DNA of 53,842 nucleotides from an uncultured Stenotrophomonas sp. (GCF_945952405.1 NZ_CAMFIA010000025.1:1-53842); one strand, 5' to 3'; counted from the stretch's first letter, positions 7,435-16,115 are shown. Program-made: numbers and translations. The notes: generated from the sequence alone by a model not told the origin.

Positions 7435-9612
7435 ATGCTTTCACCGATTCCGACCCTGCAGGTCGCCCTGCCCGTCCCCCTGCCCCGCCTGTTCGACTAC
7501 CTGTCGCCGGAAGGTGCGGCCCCTGCGGTGGCGGTCGGCTGCCGCCTGAAGGTGCCGTTCGGCAACCGCGAACTGATCGGCGTGGTGGTCGGCCACGGCC
7601 AGACCGCGGACGGCCAGGGGCTGCGCCAGGCCTTGGCCTGGTGCGACCCGCAGCCCCTGCTGCAGGGTGAGCTGTGGCAGAGCCTGCAATGGCTGTCGCG
7701 CTACACCCACGCGCCACTGGGCGAGGTCCTGAGCACTGCCCTGCCCGGTCCGCTGCGCCACGGCGAAGCGCTGCCGGACACCCATCACTGGGGCTGGCAA
7801 CTGACCGCCGAGGGTCGGCAGCAGCGTGGCAAGCTGCGCGCGGGCAGCCGCCCCCGGCAACTGGCCGAGCTGCTGGCCGAGGCCATCGTCGATGAAGACG
7901 TGCTGGGCGAACGCATGGAGGATTGGCGCAGCGCCGCGCGCAGCCTGGCCAAGCGCGATCTGGCCGAGCGCGTCGCACTGAGTGTGGCGCCACAGCACGC
8001 GCAGCCGCTGCCCGGCCCCACGCTCAACCCGGACCAGGCCGACGCGGTGGCGGCGATCAACGCCGCCGAGGGCTTCCAGCCCTTCCTGCTGGATGGCGTG
8101 ACCGGCAGCGGCAAGACCGAGGTCTACCTGCAGGCGATCATCCACTGCCTGGCGCAGGGCCGGCAGGCCCTGGTGCTGGTACCGGAAATCGGCCTGACCC
8201 CGCAGACGCTGGCACGCTTCCGCGGCCGCCTCGGCATTGCCGTGCATGCGCTGCATTCCGGCTTGAACGACAACGAACGGGCGCGCGTCTGGGCCGCCGC
8301 CTCGCGGGGCGAAGCGCGGGTCATCGTCGGTACCCGCTCGGCCGTGTTCACGCCGTTGCCGCAGGCCGGCCTGCTGATCGTCGACGAAGAACACGACGGC
8401 AGTTACAAGCAGCAGGACGGCATCCGTTACCACGCGCGCGATTTCGCCCTGGTGCGGGCCAAGGCGCTGGGCATTCCGGTGCTGCTGGGCAGCGCCACGC
8501 CCTCGCTGGAGACGCTGCACAACGCCTATGCCGGGCGCTACACCCACCTGCGCCTGAAACAGCGTGCCGGTGATGCGCGGCCCCCGCGCGTGCGCATCCT
8601 CGACGTGCGCAAGCGGCCGCTGCACGACGGTCTTTCGGCCGATGTACTGGCCGGCATCGGCGAGCATCTGCAGCGCGGCCAGCAGGTGCTGGTATTCAAG
8701 AACCGCCGGGGCTATGCGCCGGTCCTGCTGTGCCACGACTGCGGCTGGACGGCGCCCTGCCAGCGCTGCGACGCGCCGATGACCGTGCACGGCGGCGGCC
8801 GCCGCCTGCAGTGCCACCACTGCGGTGCGCGGCAACCCGCACCGCTGGCCTGCCCGGCCTGCGGCAGCCTGGCACTGCAGCCGCAGGGCATCGGTACCGA
8901 ACGCCTGGAAGAGCACCTCAGCGCAGCCTTCGCCGATTTCCCGGTGGTGCGCATCGACCGTGGCACCACCGCGCGCCGCGATGCGCTGGAGCAGCAGCTC
9001 GCACGGCTGGGTGACCAGCCGGGGATCCTGGTCGGCACGCAGATCCTGGCCAAGGGCCATGACCTGCCGAAGCTGACCCTGGTGGTGGTGGTCGGCATCG
9101 ATGAGGGGTTGTTCTCGGCCGATTTCCGCGCCAGCGAGAAACTGGCGCAGCAGTTGATCCAGGTGGCTGGCCGCGCAGGCCGCGCGCGTGATCCCGGCGA
9201 GGTCTGGCTGCAGACCCACCACCCCGGGCATCCCTTGCTGGAAACCCTGGTGAATGGCGGCTACCACCCGTTCGCACAGGCCGAACTGAACCAGCGCCAG
9301 GCCGCTGGATTCCCGCCCTTCGCGCACCTGGCGCTGATGCGCGCCGAGGCACAGCAGGTGGAGCATGCCAATGCCTTCCTGCTGGCGGCACGGCAACTGC
9401 TGGGCGAACAGAACGTGGTCGAAGCCTATGGGCCGATGCCGGCGCCGATGCCGCGTCGTGCCGGCTACCAGCGCACGCAGTTGCTGCTGTCGGCGCTGCA
9501 GCGGCCACCCCTGCATGGCGTGCTGGCGCAGCTGGTGCCGCAGTTGTACGCCCTGCCGGAGGCACGCAAGGTGCGCTGGTCGCTGGATGTGGACCCGACC
9601 GACCTGTATTGA
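7435..9612 (+). CDS. priA: Primosomal protein N' (PriA helicase)
   Basis: This 725-aa protein is the replication-restart helicase that binds stalled forks and loads DnaB. The N-terminal 3'-end-binding domain starts LQVALPVPLPRLFDYL. The helicase core has Walker A GVTGSGKTE (Lys227), a DEEH box near residue 316, GTQILAKGHD and QVAGRAGR. Between the helicase lobes, CHDCGW, CQRCD, CHHCG and CPACG supply the eight cysteines that bind two zinc ions. ATG 7435 (MLSPIPTLQVALPV) is preferred because homologues begin there and a -10-like TACACT sits just upstream. An ATG at 7414 would add seven residues. The DnaA boxes upstream may tie its expression to initiation. Confidence 0.96.
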   Translation: MLSPIPTLQVALPVPLPRLFDYLSPEGAAPAVAVGCRLKVPFGNRELIGVVVGHGQTADGQGLRQALAWCDPQPLLQGELWQSLQWLSRYTHAPLGEVLSTALPGPLRHGEALPDTHHWGWQLTAEGRQQRGKLRAGSRPRQLAELLAEAIVDEDVLGERMEDWRSAARSLAKRDLAERVALSVAPQHAQPLPGPTLNPDQADAVAAINAAEGFQPFLLDGVTGSGKTEVYLQAIIHCLAQGRQALVLVPEIGLTPQTLARFRGRLGIAVHALHSGLNDNERARVWAAASRGEARVIVGTRSAVFTPLPQAGLLIVDEEHDGSYKQQDGIRYHARDFALVRAKALGIPVLLGSATPSLETLHNAYAGRYTHLRLKQRAGDARPPRVRILDVRKRPLHDGLSADVLAGIGEHLQRGQQVLVFKNRRGYAPVLLCHDCGWTAPCQRCDAPMTVHGGGRRLQCHHCGARQPAPLACPACGSLALQPQGIGTERLEEHLSAAFADFPVVRIDRGTTARRDALEQQLARLGDQPGILVGTQILAKGHDLPKLTLVVVVGIDEGLFSADFRASEKLAQQLIQVAGRAGRARDPGEVWLQTHHPGHPLLETLVNGGYHPFAQAELNQRQAAGFPPFAHLALMRAEAQQVEHANAFLLAARQLLGEQNVVEAYGPMPAPMPRRAGYQRTQLLLSALQRPPLHGVLAQLVPQLYALPEARKVRWSLDVDPTDLY

Positions 9613-9626
9613 TCCGGCAGAGCACT

Positions 9627-9688
9627 GCCGAGCATGGCTCGGCACTACTGTGGAGCCGAGCCAACGCCTGTGGAGCCGAGCCAACGCC
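9627..9688. repeat. GCCGAGC hairpin followed by two tandem 20-bp repeats
   Basis: GCCGAGCATGGCTCGGC at 9627 is a palindromic intergenic element ending in ACTAC, like other GTAG-type repeats. It is followed by two exact copies of TGTGGAGCCGAGCCAACGCC (9649-9668 and 9669-9688), the arm-like core of the same family duplicated in tandem. Confidence 0.75.
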
Positions 9689-9715
9689 CGGCTGCGTTTC
9701 AGCAACGGGCAGTGC

Positions 9716-10336
9716 TTACGTCAGCGGGGTCATCACGCCGCGCTGGTACGCCGGCCGCTCGCGCAGGCGGGCATACCAGTCGGCCAGGTGCGGCAGCTGC
9801 GGGCGCTGGATCGGCAGCTCGAACCAGGCGTAGATCAGTGAACCCAGCGGGATGTCGCCCATCGCGAAGGTCTCGCCGGACAGCCACGGCTGCTTGGCCA
9901 GGGTCGCATCGGCCATCGCCAGGTAGTCCCCGGCGCGCACGATGGCGGCGTTGATCCGTGCCTCGTCGCGGTCGGCCGGCGCGGTGCGCATGATGCCCCA
10001 GACCAGGTCGCTGTACAGCGGCGCCATCCGCGACGTGCTCCAGTCCATCCACTTCTCGGCCTGGGCGCGCTGCATCGGATCCTCGGCGTACAGCGTGCCC
10101 AGTGCATAGCGCGCGCTCAGGTAGCGCACGATGGCATTCGATTCCCACAGCGGCAGGCCGTGATCTTCAATGACCGGCACCAGGCTGTTGGGGTTCATCG
10201 CCTGGTACTCCGGCGTCTGCGTCCCGCCGTGGCTGCCACCGACTTCGATGGATTGGTAAGGCAGGCCGATCTCTTCGGCACACCACAGCACCTTGCGGAC
10301 GTTGCTGGAATTGCGACGGCCCCAGATCTTCAACAT
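9716..10336 (-). CDS. Glutathione S-transferase family protein
   Basis: The 206-aa product opens with a thioredoxin-like GST N-domain. MLKIWGRRNSSNVRKVLWCA carries the Ser/Asn region that usually activates glutathione, and NPNSLVPVIED with WESNAIVRYLS is the conserved glutathione-binding segment with the cis-Pro and ES motif. A helical C-domain follows (EKWMDWSTSRMAPLYSDLVW). By pattern it belongs with small theta/beta-like bacterial GSTs. The ATG at 10336 was chosen because the domain begins exactly there; longer in-frame starts only add unlikely sequence. It is probably a cytosolic detoxification enzyme with unknown substrate. Confidence 0.9.
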   Translation of the reverse strand: MLKIWGRRNSSNVRKVLWCAEEIGLPYQSIEVGGSHGGTQTPEYQAMNPNSLVPVIEDHGLPLWESNAIVRYLSARYALGTLYAEDPMQRAQAEKWMDWSTSRMAPLYSDLVWGIMRTAPADRDEARINAAIVRAGDYLAMADATLAKQPWLSGETFAMGDIPLGSLIYAWFELPIQRPQLPHLADWYARLRERPAYQRGVMTPLT

Positions 10337-10430
10337 GCGGGTTTTCCTGGCTGGCAATGCGAGCGGCAACGATACGCCTGATCGGAGTGGGTGTGTGGGT
10401 GGCAGATGCGGGATCTGGCACCTGGGCGTT

Positions 10431-10516
10431 GCCGGCCAGCGGCCGGCACTACCGGGTCCTCTCCGGCCAGCGGCCGGCACTACCGTTGTCCTTGCCGGCC
10501 AGCGGCCGGCACTACC
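10431..10516. repeat. Three tandem SMAG repeats
   Basis: Three copies of GCCGGCCAGCGGCCGGCACT(ACC) in the same orientation start at about 10431, 10463 and 10494, roughly 31-33 bp apart. The last copy overlaps the end of the NYN-domain gene and provides its stop codon. Confidence 0.9.
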
Positions 10517-11291
10517 TGTTCTTTTTTGGCAGCGCGCGCACGTAGGAGGACTTGCCGTCCTTCTTCAGCTCGAACAGACCGATCGCCGCCAGCAGGTCGC
10601 TGAGCTTGCCGTAACCGTAGTTGCGCGGATCGAACGACGCCTGGTTGCCGATCTGGCTGCCGACCGGCCCCAGGTGCGACCAGCCATCCTCGCCCTCGGC
10701 CGAGGACACCGCGCGGCGCAGCATCTTCACCAGCCGCGTGTCGCTGCGCATCTCCGCACCACTCTTGCGCGGGCGCGCGTCATCGCTGGCGACCGGCTCG
10801 TTCGCGGCCTGCTCGCTCGAGGCCTGGTCGGCATCCGGCACGCTGGCATGGGTCTGGCCCAGTGCCTCCAGGTAGGTGAACTTCGAGCACGCGTTGACGA
10901 ACGGTTCCGGCGTCTTCTTTTCGCCGAAGCCATACACCTTCACGCCATCGGTCAGCAGACGCATCACCATCGGGGTGAAGTCCGCATCGCTGGAGACGAT
11001 GGCGAATCCATCGAGGTTGCGCGCATACAGCAGGTCCATGGCATCGATCACCATCGCCATGTCCGAAGCGTTCTTGCCCTTGCTGTAGGCGAACTGCTGG
11101 ATCGGGCGGATCGCATACTCGTGCAGCACTGCTTCCCAGCCCTTCAGCCGGGGGCTTTTCCAGTTGCCATAGGCGCGGCGCACGTTGGCCACGCCGTAGC
11201 GGGCGACTTCGGCCAGGACCTCGTCGATCTTCGACGCCGGCGCGTTGTCGGCGTCGATCAACAGGGCGATGCGCTTTTCCGGTTCGCTCAT
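10512..11291 (-). CDS. NYN domain (PIN-like nuclease) protein with C-terminal OST-HTH/LOTUS domain
   Basis: The 259-aa protein starts at ATG 11291 behind GGAG. Residues 1-160 form a NYN domain: RIALLIDADNAPAS holds the first acidic pair, KNASDMAMVIDAMDLLY the middle Asp residues, and IVSSDADFTPMVMRL the SSDxDF signature. These are the PIN-like metal-binding acids of predicted RNases. After a Ser/Ala-rich linker, residues from about 185 (RLVKMLRRAVSSAEGEDGWS to the end) match an OST-HTH/LOTUS RNA-binding module (GSQIGNQASFDPRNYGYGKL). It is probably an RNA-processing or RNA-turnover factor (inference from domains). The stop TAG is the TAG of a SMAG GTAG motif. Confidence 0.9.
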   Translation of the reverse strand: MSEPEKRIALLIDADNAPASKIDEVLAEVARYGVANVRRAYGNWKSPRLKGWEAVLHEYAIRPIQQFAYSKGKNASDMAMVIDAMDLLYARNLDGFAIVSSDADFTPMVMRLLTDGVKVYGFGEKKTPEPFVNACSKFTYLEALGQTHASVPDADQASSEQAANEPVASDDARPRKSGAEMRSDTRLVKMLRRAVSSAEGEDGWSHLGPVGSQIGNQASFDPRNYGYGKLSDLLAAIGLFELKKDGKSSYVRALPKKNR

Positions 11292-11414
11292 GGGCTCCTC
11301 ACGGGCCGTTGCCTGAACCCGAGTATCGCCGATCCGCAGCGGCGCTGACGTGACAGGCTGCCGGCATGCGAAACTGCCAGGCGCTTCCCCCAATGCCCCC
11401 ACTGGAGTGAGTCG

Positions 11415-12695
11415 ATGAGTCGCGAGCGCGTTCCCCACCTGGTCGTTGTCGGCGGCGGTTTTGCCGGTCTCTGGGCCACCCGTGCCCTGGCCCGCGAGCG
11501 CATACGCATCACCCTGGTCGACCGTCGCAACCATCATCTGTTCCAGCCGCTGCTGTACCAGGTCGCCACCGCCGGCCTGTCGGCGCCGGACATCGCCGCA
11601 CCGCTGCGCCACATCCTCGGCCACCAGCGCAACGTGGAAGTCCGCCTTGGCGAGGTGGTCGCCATCGACAAGCAGGGCCGGCAGATCCGCATGGCCGATG
11701 GCAGCACGCTGGACTACGACAGCTTGCTGCTGGCCACCGGCGCCACCCACGCCTACTTCGGCAACGACCACTGGGCCGATGATGCCCCCGGCCTGAAGAC
11801 CCTGGACGATGCCATCGCGTTGCGCCGCAAGCTGCTGCTGGCCTTCGAACGTGCCGAGGCCGAACCGGACCCGGCGAAGAAGGCGGCATGGCTGAGTTTC
11901 GCCATCGTCGGCGGCGGCCCGACCGGCGTTGAACTGGCCGGCACCCTGGCCGAGATCGCGCGGCACACGCTGCGCAACGAGTTCCGCCATATCGATCCGG
12001 CCAGTGCCAAGGTGCGGCTGGTCGAGGCCGGCCCGCGCGTGCTGTCCTCGTTCCCGGAAGTGCTTTCGCTGAAGGCGCGCCGGCAGCTGGAAAAGCTCGG
12101 CGTGGAGGTGCTTACCGGCACCCCGGTGAGCAGCATCGACAGCCAGGGCTTCATGCTCGGCGAGCAGTTCGTGCCGGCGCGCACCGTGGTGTGGGCCGCT
12201 GGCGTGGCCGCGTCCCCCCTGGCGCGCACGCTGGAGGTACCGCTGGACCGTGCCGGACGCGTGCAGGTGCAGCCGGACCTGACCCTGCCTGATCACCCGG
12301 AACTGTTCGTGGCCGGCGATCTGGCCGCATTGAACCAGGCCAACGGCAAGCCGGTACCCGGCGTCGCACCCGCCGCCAAGCAGATGGGCAAGTACGTCGC
12401 CGACGTGATCCGCGCACGTCTGCATGGCAAGGCCACGCCCGGGCCATTCAAGTACGCCGACTACGGCAACCTGGCCACCATCGGCCGCATGGCCGCCATC
12501 GTGCACCTGGGCCGGCTGCAGTTGTCGGGCATCCTGGCCTGGTGGTTCTGGCTGGCCGCGCACGTGTTCTTCCTGATCGGCTTCCGCAACCGCATCGTGG
12601 TGCTGTTGAACTGGGCGGTGGCGTACTGGAGCTACCAGCGCAGCGCGCGCATCATCTTCGGTGATGACCAGGACGACCGCCGGCCGAAGCGCTAG
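11415..12695 (+). CDS. ndh: Type II NADH:quinone oxidoreductase (NDH-2)
   Basis: This 426-aa flavoprotein has two dinucleotide folds. FAD is bound at VVVGGGFAGLWA near the N-terminus with FQPLLYQVATAGL behind it. NADH is bound at FAIVGGGPTGVELAG around residue 165. WAAGVAASPLA, the ELFVAGDLA acid motif and a final membrane-associating region (WWFWLAAHVFFLIGFRNR) with a basic tail are all typical of NDH-2. It passes electrons from NADH to quinone at the inner face of the inner membrane without pumping protons. The ATG at 11415 follows a GGAGTGAG site. The 123-bp gap to the divergent NYN gene should hold the promoters of both. Confidence 0.93.
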   Translation: MSRERVPHLVVVGGGFAGLWATRALARERIRITLVDRRNHHLFQPLLYQVATAGLSAPDIAAPLRHILGHQRNVEVRLGEVVAIDKQGRQIRMADGSTLDYDSLLLATGATHAYFGNDHWADDAPGLKTLDDAIALRRKLLLAFERAEAEPDPAKKAAWLSFAIVGGGPTGVELAGTLAEIARHTLRNEFRHIDPASAKVRLVEAGPRVLSSFPEVLSLKARRQLEKLGVEVLTGTPVSSIDSQGFMLGEQFVPARTVVWAAGVAASPLARTLEVPLDRAGRVQVQPDLTLPDHPELFVAGDLAALNQANGKPVPGVAPAAKQMGKYVADVIRARLHGKATPGPFKYADYGNLATIGRMAAIVHLGRLQLSGILAWWFWLAAHVFFLIGFRNRIVVLLNWAVAYWSYQRSARIIFGDDQDDRRPKR

Positions 12696-12764
12696 GGTTT
12701 CCCGCAGTCTTTCCGGGGGGTCGGATCCTTGTCAGCAGGAAAGGGATCCGGCCGCGGCAACCTC

Positions 12765-12787
12765 ATCCACGCTTGGCGTGGATCTAC
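12765..12787. repeat. SMAG repeat overlapping a stop codon
   Basis: ATCCACGCTTGGCGTGGATC followed by TAC is a GTAGATCCACG-type unit. On the minus strand its GTAG contains the TAG stop of the NTF2-like gene. Confidence 0.8.
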
Positions 12788-13215
12788 TGCGCCTTCGGCT
12801 TCGGGTACCAGAGCGCGTTGACGATGACCCAGCGCTGCTCGAAGCGGCCCATGTGGAAGTAGTCGACGAACCACGGGGTTTCCAGCCGCACCGAGGCGGC
12901 ATTGCCGGTCACGTCCAGCACCGTGCAGCGCCGGTCCCATTGTTCCTTCGGGGTCTTCAGCGCGCCTTGCCTGGTCAGCGAGACCAGCTCTTCCTTCGAC
13001 ATCCGGCGCAGGCCCAGGCGTTCGTCGGGCGTATCACCCAGCACCGCGCGCTTGGCCAGGTCCGGGTGCAGCGAGCGGGCGACGCGCTGCGGATCGGCCT
13101 CCAGCTGGCCGTCGACGTAGTCATGGCAGGTGGCTTCGATCGCCGCGAGCGTGGCCGGGTCGGCAGTGGGGCTTGTGGATGCGGAAAGAGCGAACAGCAG
13201 GGCAATCGTGGACAT
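12784..13215 (-). CDS. Nuclear transport factor 2-like (lumazine-binding-like) protein
   Basis: The 143-aa product has a short hydrophobic N-terminus (MSTIALLFALSAS) that could be a signal peptide. An NTF2-like cone domain follows: IEATCHDYVDGQLEADPQRV, RSLHPDLAKRAVL, TVLDVTGNAASVRLETPWFV, WVIVNALWYPK. This is the pattern of the Lumazine_bd_2/DUF4440-like clan, which includes many secreted proteins of unknown role. ATG 13215 is selected as the start; upstream in-frame codons add only a SMAG-derived stretch. Cellular role unknown. The TAG stop lies inside a SMAG element. Confidence 0.75.
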   Translation of the reverse strand: MSTIALLFALSASTSPTADPATLAAIEATCHDYVDGQLEADPQRVARSLHPDLAKRAVLGDTPDERLGLRRMSKEELVSLTRQGALKTPKEQWDRRCTVLDVTGNAASVRLETPWFVDYFHMGRFEQRWVIVNALWYPKPKAQ

Positions 13216-13265
13216 CCGGGTCTCCAGCTCTGGGCGCGGGGCGATCATCGCATGGACATGGCCCC

Positions 13266-13285
13266 ATCCACGCATGACGTGGACC
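13266..13285. repeat. Degenerate SMAG-like hairpin
   Basis: ATCCACGCATGACGTGGACC matches the GTAGATCCACG-type SMAG hairpin with two mismatches and has lost the GTAG end. It lies between the NTF2-like and GIY-YIG genes. Confidence 0.5.
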
Positions 13286-13311
13286 TGCCGTCGGGTCGCG
13301 CGTTGCCCGGC

Positions 13312-13575
13312 CTACAACGGTGCCAGCAGCCAGGCCAGCTTGCGTTCGCGTGGCTGTTGCTTGAGCTGCCATTCGGCCCGTGAGGCGGCCGCGCGGTCCG
13401 GGTACTCGCGAACCGCCAGCACACGCAGCGGCGGCCGGGCCCGGGTGTAGCGCGCGCCCTTGCCGGCCTGGTGGGCGGCGAAGCGGGCCTCGACATCGAC
13501 GCTGATGCCGGCGTAGTAGCTGCCATCGCGGCATTCGAGCAGGTACAGGAACCACGGGCGGAGGGACGGGGCCAT
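13312..13575 (-). CDS. GIY-YIG nuclease family protein
   Basis: The 87-aa protein is a free-standing GIY-YIG domain of the UPF0213/YhbQ type. [17 protein letters not shown] carries the two aromatic strands (here YLL...YAG in place of GIY-YIG). [20 protein letters not shown] holds the conserved Arg and the H-x-x-GKGA-KYT-like motif, and the C-terminus contains [13 protein letters not shown]. Relatives are small putative structure-specific nucleases. ATG 13575 is taken as start because the domain begins directly after it and the length is typical. Its promoter region abuts the glycine riboswitch transcript on the other strand. Confidence 0.88.
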   Translation of the reverse strand: MAPSLRPWFLYLLECRDGSYYAGISVDVEARFAAHQAGKGARYTRARPPLRVLAVREYPDRAAASRAEWQLKQQPRERKLAWLLAPL

Positions 13576-13607
13576 GACCGGATTATGCCGTGCTGCACTG
13601 CAGCGGA

Positions 13608-13613
13608 TATACT
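13608..13613 (+). promoter_or_regulatory. -10 element of the glycine-riboswitch transcript
   Basis: TATACT lies about ten bases before the first paired segment of the riboswitch, placing the transcription start near 13620. The -35 region is weak. Confidence 0.5.
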
Positions 13614-13621
13614 GGCGCCCG

Positions 13622-13822
13622 AATGCAGGAGAGAGGCGCCGCGCTGGCGCCCGCCGAAGGCGCAGGCTCCCATGATCGCTCAGGCCGGTGGGCTGGAATC
13701 CCACCAACCATGCATTCGACTCGCCGAGCTGGAGAGAGGTCACCGGGCACGCCCGGGACGATCCGCCGAAGGGGCACGCGGCCCACGCCGCTGAACTCTC
13801 AGGCAAAAGGACAGCGGGAGCG
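13622..13822 (+). ncRNA. Tandem glycine riboswitch
   Basis: Two consecutive aptamers are visible. Aptamer I starts with GGAGAGA at 13628 and has CGCCGAAGGCGCAGG near 13652. Aptamer II starts with GGAGAGAGGTCAC at 13731, has CCGCCGAAGGGGCA near 13770, and ends with the diagnostic CTCAGGCAAAAGGACAGCGG (about 13798-13817). A short linker joins them, the classic cooperative double-aptamer arrangement. The expression platform runs to the GGAG ribosome site of the gene at 13906. Because that gene belongs to the family named for glycine transport, glycine most likely adjusts its own export or uptake. Confidence 0.95.
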
Positions 13823-13905
13823 GCACCGGTCATCGTCATCCCGTCATTGCGCAGGCAGTGGCGGCAGTCGCGCATGGCCGGCCCCACCGCGCCCGGAGCC
13901 TGTCC

Positions 13906-14523
13906 ATGCTGTTGTCCATCATCTACCTGATCGCCATTTCCGCCGAAGCCATGACCGGCGCACTGTCCGCCGGCCGACGCCGCATGGACCTGTTCGGCGT
14001 GGTCATGATCGCCTGCGTCACCGCCCTCGGCGGCGGATCGCTGCGCGACATCCTGCTCGGCCACTATCCGCTGGGCTGGGTGAAGCATCCCGAGTACCTC
14101 GGCTTCACCGTGTGCGCGGCGTTGATCGCCACCTGGGTGGCACGCTGGATGCACCACTTCCGGCGCACCTTCCTGGTGCTGGACGGGCTGGGCCTGATCG
14201 CGTTCACCCTGATCGGCTGTTCGATCGCGCGCGAGGCCGGCCATGCCACGCCCATCGTGCTGATCGCCGGCATGCTGACCGGCGCATTTGGGGGCGTGCT
14301 GCGCGACATCCTCTGCAACGAGGTGCCGCTGATCTTCCAGAAGGAGCTGTACGCGATCATCGCGCTGCTCACCGGTGCCGCATACCTGCTGTTGCTGCAC
14401 TGGGGCGTGGCTGATGCCACCGCGATCCTGTGCTGCCTGGGCGGCGGCTTCGCGCTGCGGCTGCTGGCCATCCACTACCGCTGGGAAATGCCGAAGTTCG
14501 TCTATCACGACGAAGTGCATTGA
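13906..14523 (+). CDS. Glycine transporter / trimeric intracellular cation channel family protein (UPF0126)
   Basis: The 205-aa membrane protein contains two copies of the roughly 80-residue UPF0126 unit, each with three membrane helices. Both carry the conserved GG-hinge followed by [25 protein letters not shown] in the first and [20 protein letters not shown] in the second. The family is listed both as bacterial TRIC channels and as 'glycine transporter', the latter because of its association with glycine riboswitches, as seen here. The ATG at 13906 has GGAG seven to ten bases upstream. It is expressed alone behind the riboswitch. The direction of transport is not known. Confidence 0.92.
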   Translation: MLLSIIYLIAISAEAMTGALSAGRRRMDLFGVVMIACVTALGGGSLRDILLGHYPLGWVKHPEYLGFTVCAALIATWVARWMHHFRRTFLVLDGLGLIAFTLIGCSIAREAGHATPIVLIAGMLTGAFGGVLRDILCNEVPLIFQKELYAIIALLTGAAYLLLLHWGVADATAILCCLGGGFALRLLAIHYRWEMPKFVYHDEVH

Positions 14524-14856
14524 GCCTGGCGTCCGCCGAGCATCGGGTTGCAGGGAATGGAGACCGCGCTTCGCACGGACCGGGCATCGCTCGACGCTAC
14601 GCAAGAGCGCCCTACACGCATGGCGTGGATCTACTGTGGCAAGCGCATCGCGGGCGGACACATCCACACCACCCCGGCGATGTACCTGGCGCTGTCGCTC
14701 ATGCGCAGCGCCAGGCGCATCGCCGGTGCGGACGAGCCGGTCTCCAACTCCGACCGGCCCTGATCGCGGCCGCACCCCCGCAGGCGCTGGCCGCCATCCA
14801 CACACGTGCCGCACGCAGGCGGCTTCCATCACGCAACTTCAATCCAGCGGCCCCGA
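14524..14856. other. Gap without a convincing gene
   Basis: This 333-bp stretch between convergent genes holds a SMAG-like element (TACACGCATGGCGTGGATCT, 14613-14632, then AC). An open frame from about 14620 to 14763 begins inside that element and shows no ribosome site or recognisable domain. A GCGGCC/GGCCGC hairpin overlaps the end of aroG and may terminate it. Confidence 0.6.
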
Positions 14857-15930
14857 TCAGGCCGCTTCGGACACCTTCACTTCGCGGCGGGCGCGCACGG
14901 CCGCAGCCAGCCGCTCCAGCACCGTCACGGTGGTTTCCCAGTCGATGCAGCCATCGGTGATGCTCTGCCCGTAGACCAGCGGCTGACCTTCCACCAGTTC
15001 CTGGCGACCACCGACCAGGTGGCTCTCGATCATCACGCCGACGATGCGCTGTTCGCCGTCTTCCAGCTGAACGGCGATGTCCTCGATCACCTTCGGCTGG
15101 TTGTCCGGGTTCTTCAGGCTGTTGGCGTGGCTGGCATCGATCATCAGGCGCGTCGGCAGCTTGGCCTTGGCCAGTGCCTGGCAGGCCTCGGCGACGCTGC
15201 CCGCATCGTAGTTCGGCTGCTTGCCGCCGCGCAGGATCACATGGCAATCCGGGTTGCCGGTGGTCGAGACGATGGCGGTGCCGCCCTGCTTGGTGACCGA
15301 CAGGAAGTGGTGCGGGTTGGACGCCGCGCCCACCGCATCGGCAGCGATCTTCACGTTGCCGTCGGTGCCGTTCTTGAAACCGACCGGGCACGACAGCCCC
15401 GAGGCCAGCTCGCGATGCACCTGGCTCTCGGTGGTGCGTGCACCGATCGCGCCCCAGGCCACCAGGTCGGCGATGTACTGCGGCGAGATCACGTCGAGGA
15501 ATTCGACGCCGGCCGGCAGGCCCAGCTTGTTGATGTCGCGCAGCAGGCCGCGGGCGATGCGCAGGCCCTTGTCGATCCTGAAACTGCCATCCAGGTCCGG
15601 GTCGTTGATCAGGCCCTTCCAGCCCACCGTGGTGCGCGGCTTCTCGAAGTAGACGCGCATGACGATCTCCAGTTCGCCGGCCAGTGCGTCGCGCAGCGGC
15701 TTCAGGCGCTGGGCGTACTCGATGGCGGCGACCGGGTCGTGGATCGAACACGGGCCCACCACCACCGCCAGGCGATCGTCACGGCCGTGCAGGATCTGGT
15801 GCAGGGCCGCGCGCGAGGCGCTGACGGTGTCGGAGGCTTCATCGTCACACGGCAGCATCGCCAGCAGCTGGGCGGGCGGTGTCAGCGGTTCGATGGTGCG
15901 GATACGCAGGTCGTCGGTGTGCGGGGGCAT
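14857..15930 (-). CDS. aroG: 3-deoxy-7-phosphoheptulonate (DAHP) synthase, class I
   Basis: The 357-aa enzyme condenses phosphoenolpyruvate with erythrose 4-phosphate, the first step of the shikimate pathway. It shows the class I (AroF/G/H) signatures: VVVGPCSIHDP for substrate and metal binding, YFEKPRTTVGWKGLINDP, CPVGFKNGTDG, and the metal-binding His in IDASHANS. The N-terminal extension of about 50 residues is the usual regulatory arm. ATG 15930 (MPPHTDDLRI) is chosen because homologues start there and a GGAG lies upstream. Forty-six bases before it ends a terminator that belongs to an aromatic leader-peptide attenuator, so expression should rise when charged Phe, Tyr or Trp tRNA is scarce. 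Which amino acid inhibits the enzyme cannot be read from sequence alone. Confidence 0.95.
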   Translation of the reverse strand: MPPHTDDLRIRTIEPLTPPAQLLAMLPCDDEASDTVSASRAALHQILHGRDDRLAVVVGPCSIHDPVAAIEYAQRLKPLRDALAGELEIVMRVYFEKPRTTVGWKGLINDPDLDGSFRIDKGLRIARGLLRDINKLGLPAGVEFLDVISPQYIADLVAWGAIGARTTESQVHRELASGLSCPVGFKNGTDGNVKIAADAVGAASNPHHFLSVTKQGGTAIVSTTGNPDCHVILRGGKQPNYDAGSVAEACQALAKAKLPTRLMIDASHANSLKNPDNQPKVIEDIAVQLEDGEQRIVGVMIESHLVGGRQELVEGQPLVYGQSITDGCIDWETTVTVLERLAAAVRARREVKVSEAA

Positions 15931-15976
15931 GGGGGGAGGTCTCCGGAACGTTGGGGGTCCCCAGCGTGGCGGCATG

Positions 15977-16006
15977 AAAAAAGCCGCCAGGTTCGCTGGC
16001 GGCTTT
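15977..16006 (-). terminator. Attenuator terminator of the aroG leader
   Basis: On the minus strand AAAGCCGCCAG, loop CGAAC, CTGGCGGCTTTTTT makes an 11-bp stem followed by a U-run. The 5' arm heptamer CCGCCAG (15996-16002) can instead pair with CTGGCGG inside the leader coding region (16053-16059), which would prevent this terminator. Confidence 0.9.
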
Positions 16007-16029
16007 CGGGAATGCGTCTGAAGCTTTCT

Positions 16030-16107
16030 TCAGGGTGAGCGCAGTCCTTCCTCCGCCAGTGGCTTCGGAAAGTAATACCAGTAAAAGCTGGTGGGGGCTG
16101 CGTTCAT
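16030..16107 (-). CDS. Aromatic leader peptide of the aroG attenuator, 25 aa
   Basis: Reading from ATG 16107 the product is MNAAPTS-FYWYYF-PKPLAEE-GLRSP followed by TGA. Codons 8-13 are Phe, Tyr, Trp, Tyr, Tyr, Phe in a row, the hallmark of a ribosome-stalling control peptide sensing aromatic aminoacyl-tRNAs. The antiterminator heptamer CTGGCGG lies four codons beyond this run, far enough to stay free when a ribosome stalls there and to be covered when it does not. An upstream partner, CCACCAG at codons 5-7, could pair with the same heptamer. There is no Shine-Dalgarno sequence and a -10-like TATCAA ends eight bases before the ATG, so the transcript may be leaderless. Confidence 0.85.
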   Translation of the reverse strand: MNAAPTSFYWYYFPKPLAEEGLRSP

Positions 16108-16115
16108 GGGATCTA

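Noticed and set aside
7441..9705. 754-codon open frame antisense to priA
   Set aside because: Shadow frame produced by GC-rich codon usage. The sense strand encodes an unmistakable PriA.
10512..12563. 683-codon minus-strand frame as a single protein
   Set aside because: Only the part from ATG 11291 encodes the NYN/LOTUS protein. The rest is antisense to ndh and the real start has a GGAG site.
14620..14763. Small ORF between the glycine-transporter gene and aroG
   Set aside because: Its start lies inside a SMAG-like repeat, there is no ribosome site and the translation resembles nothing known.
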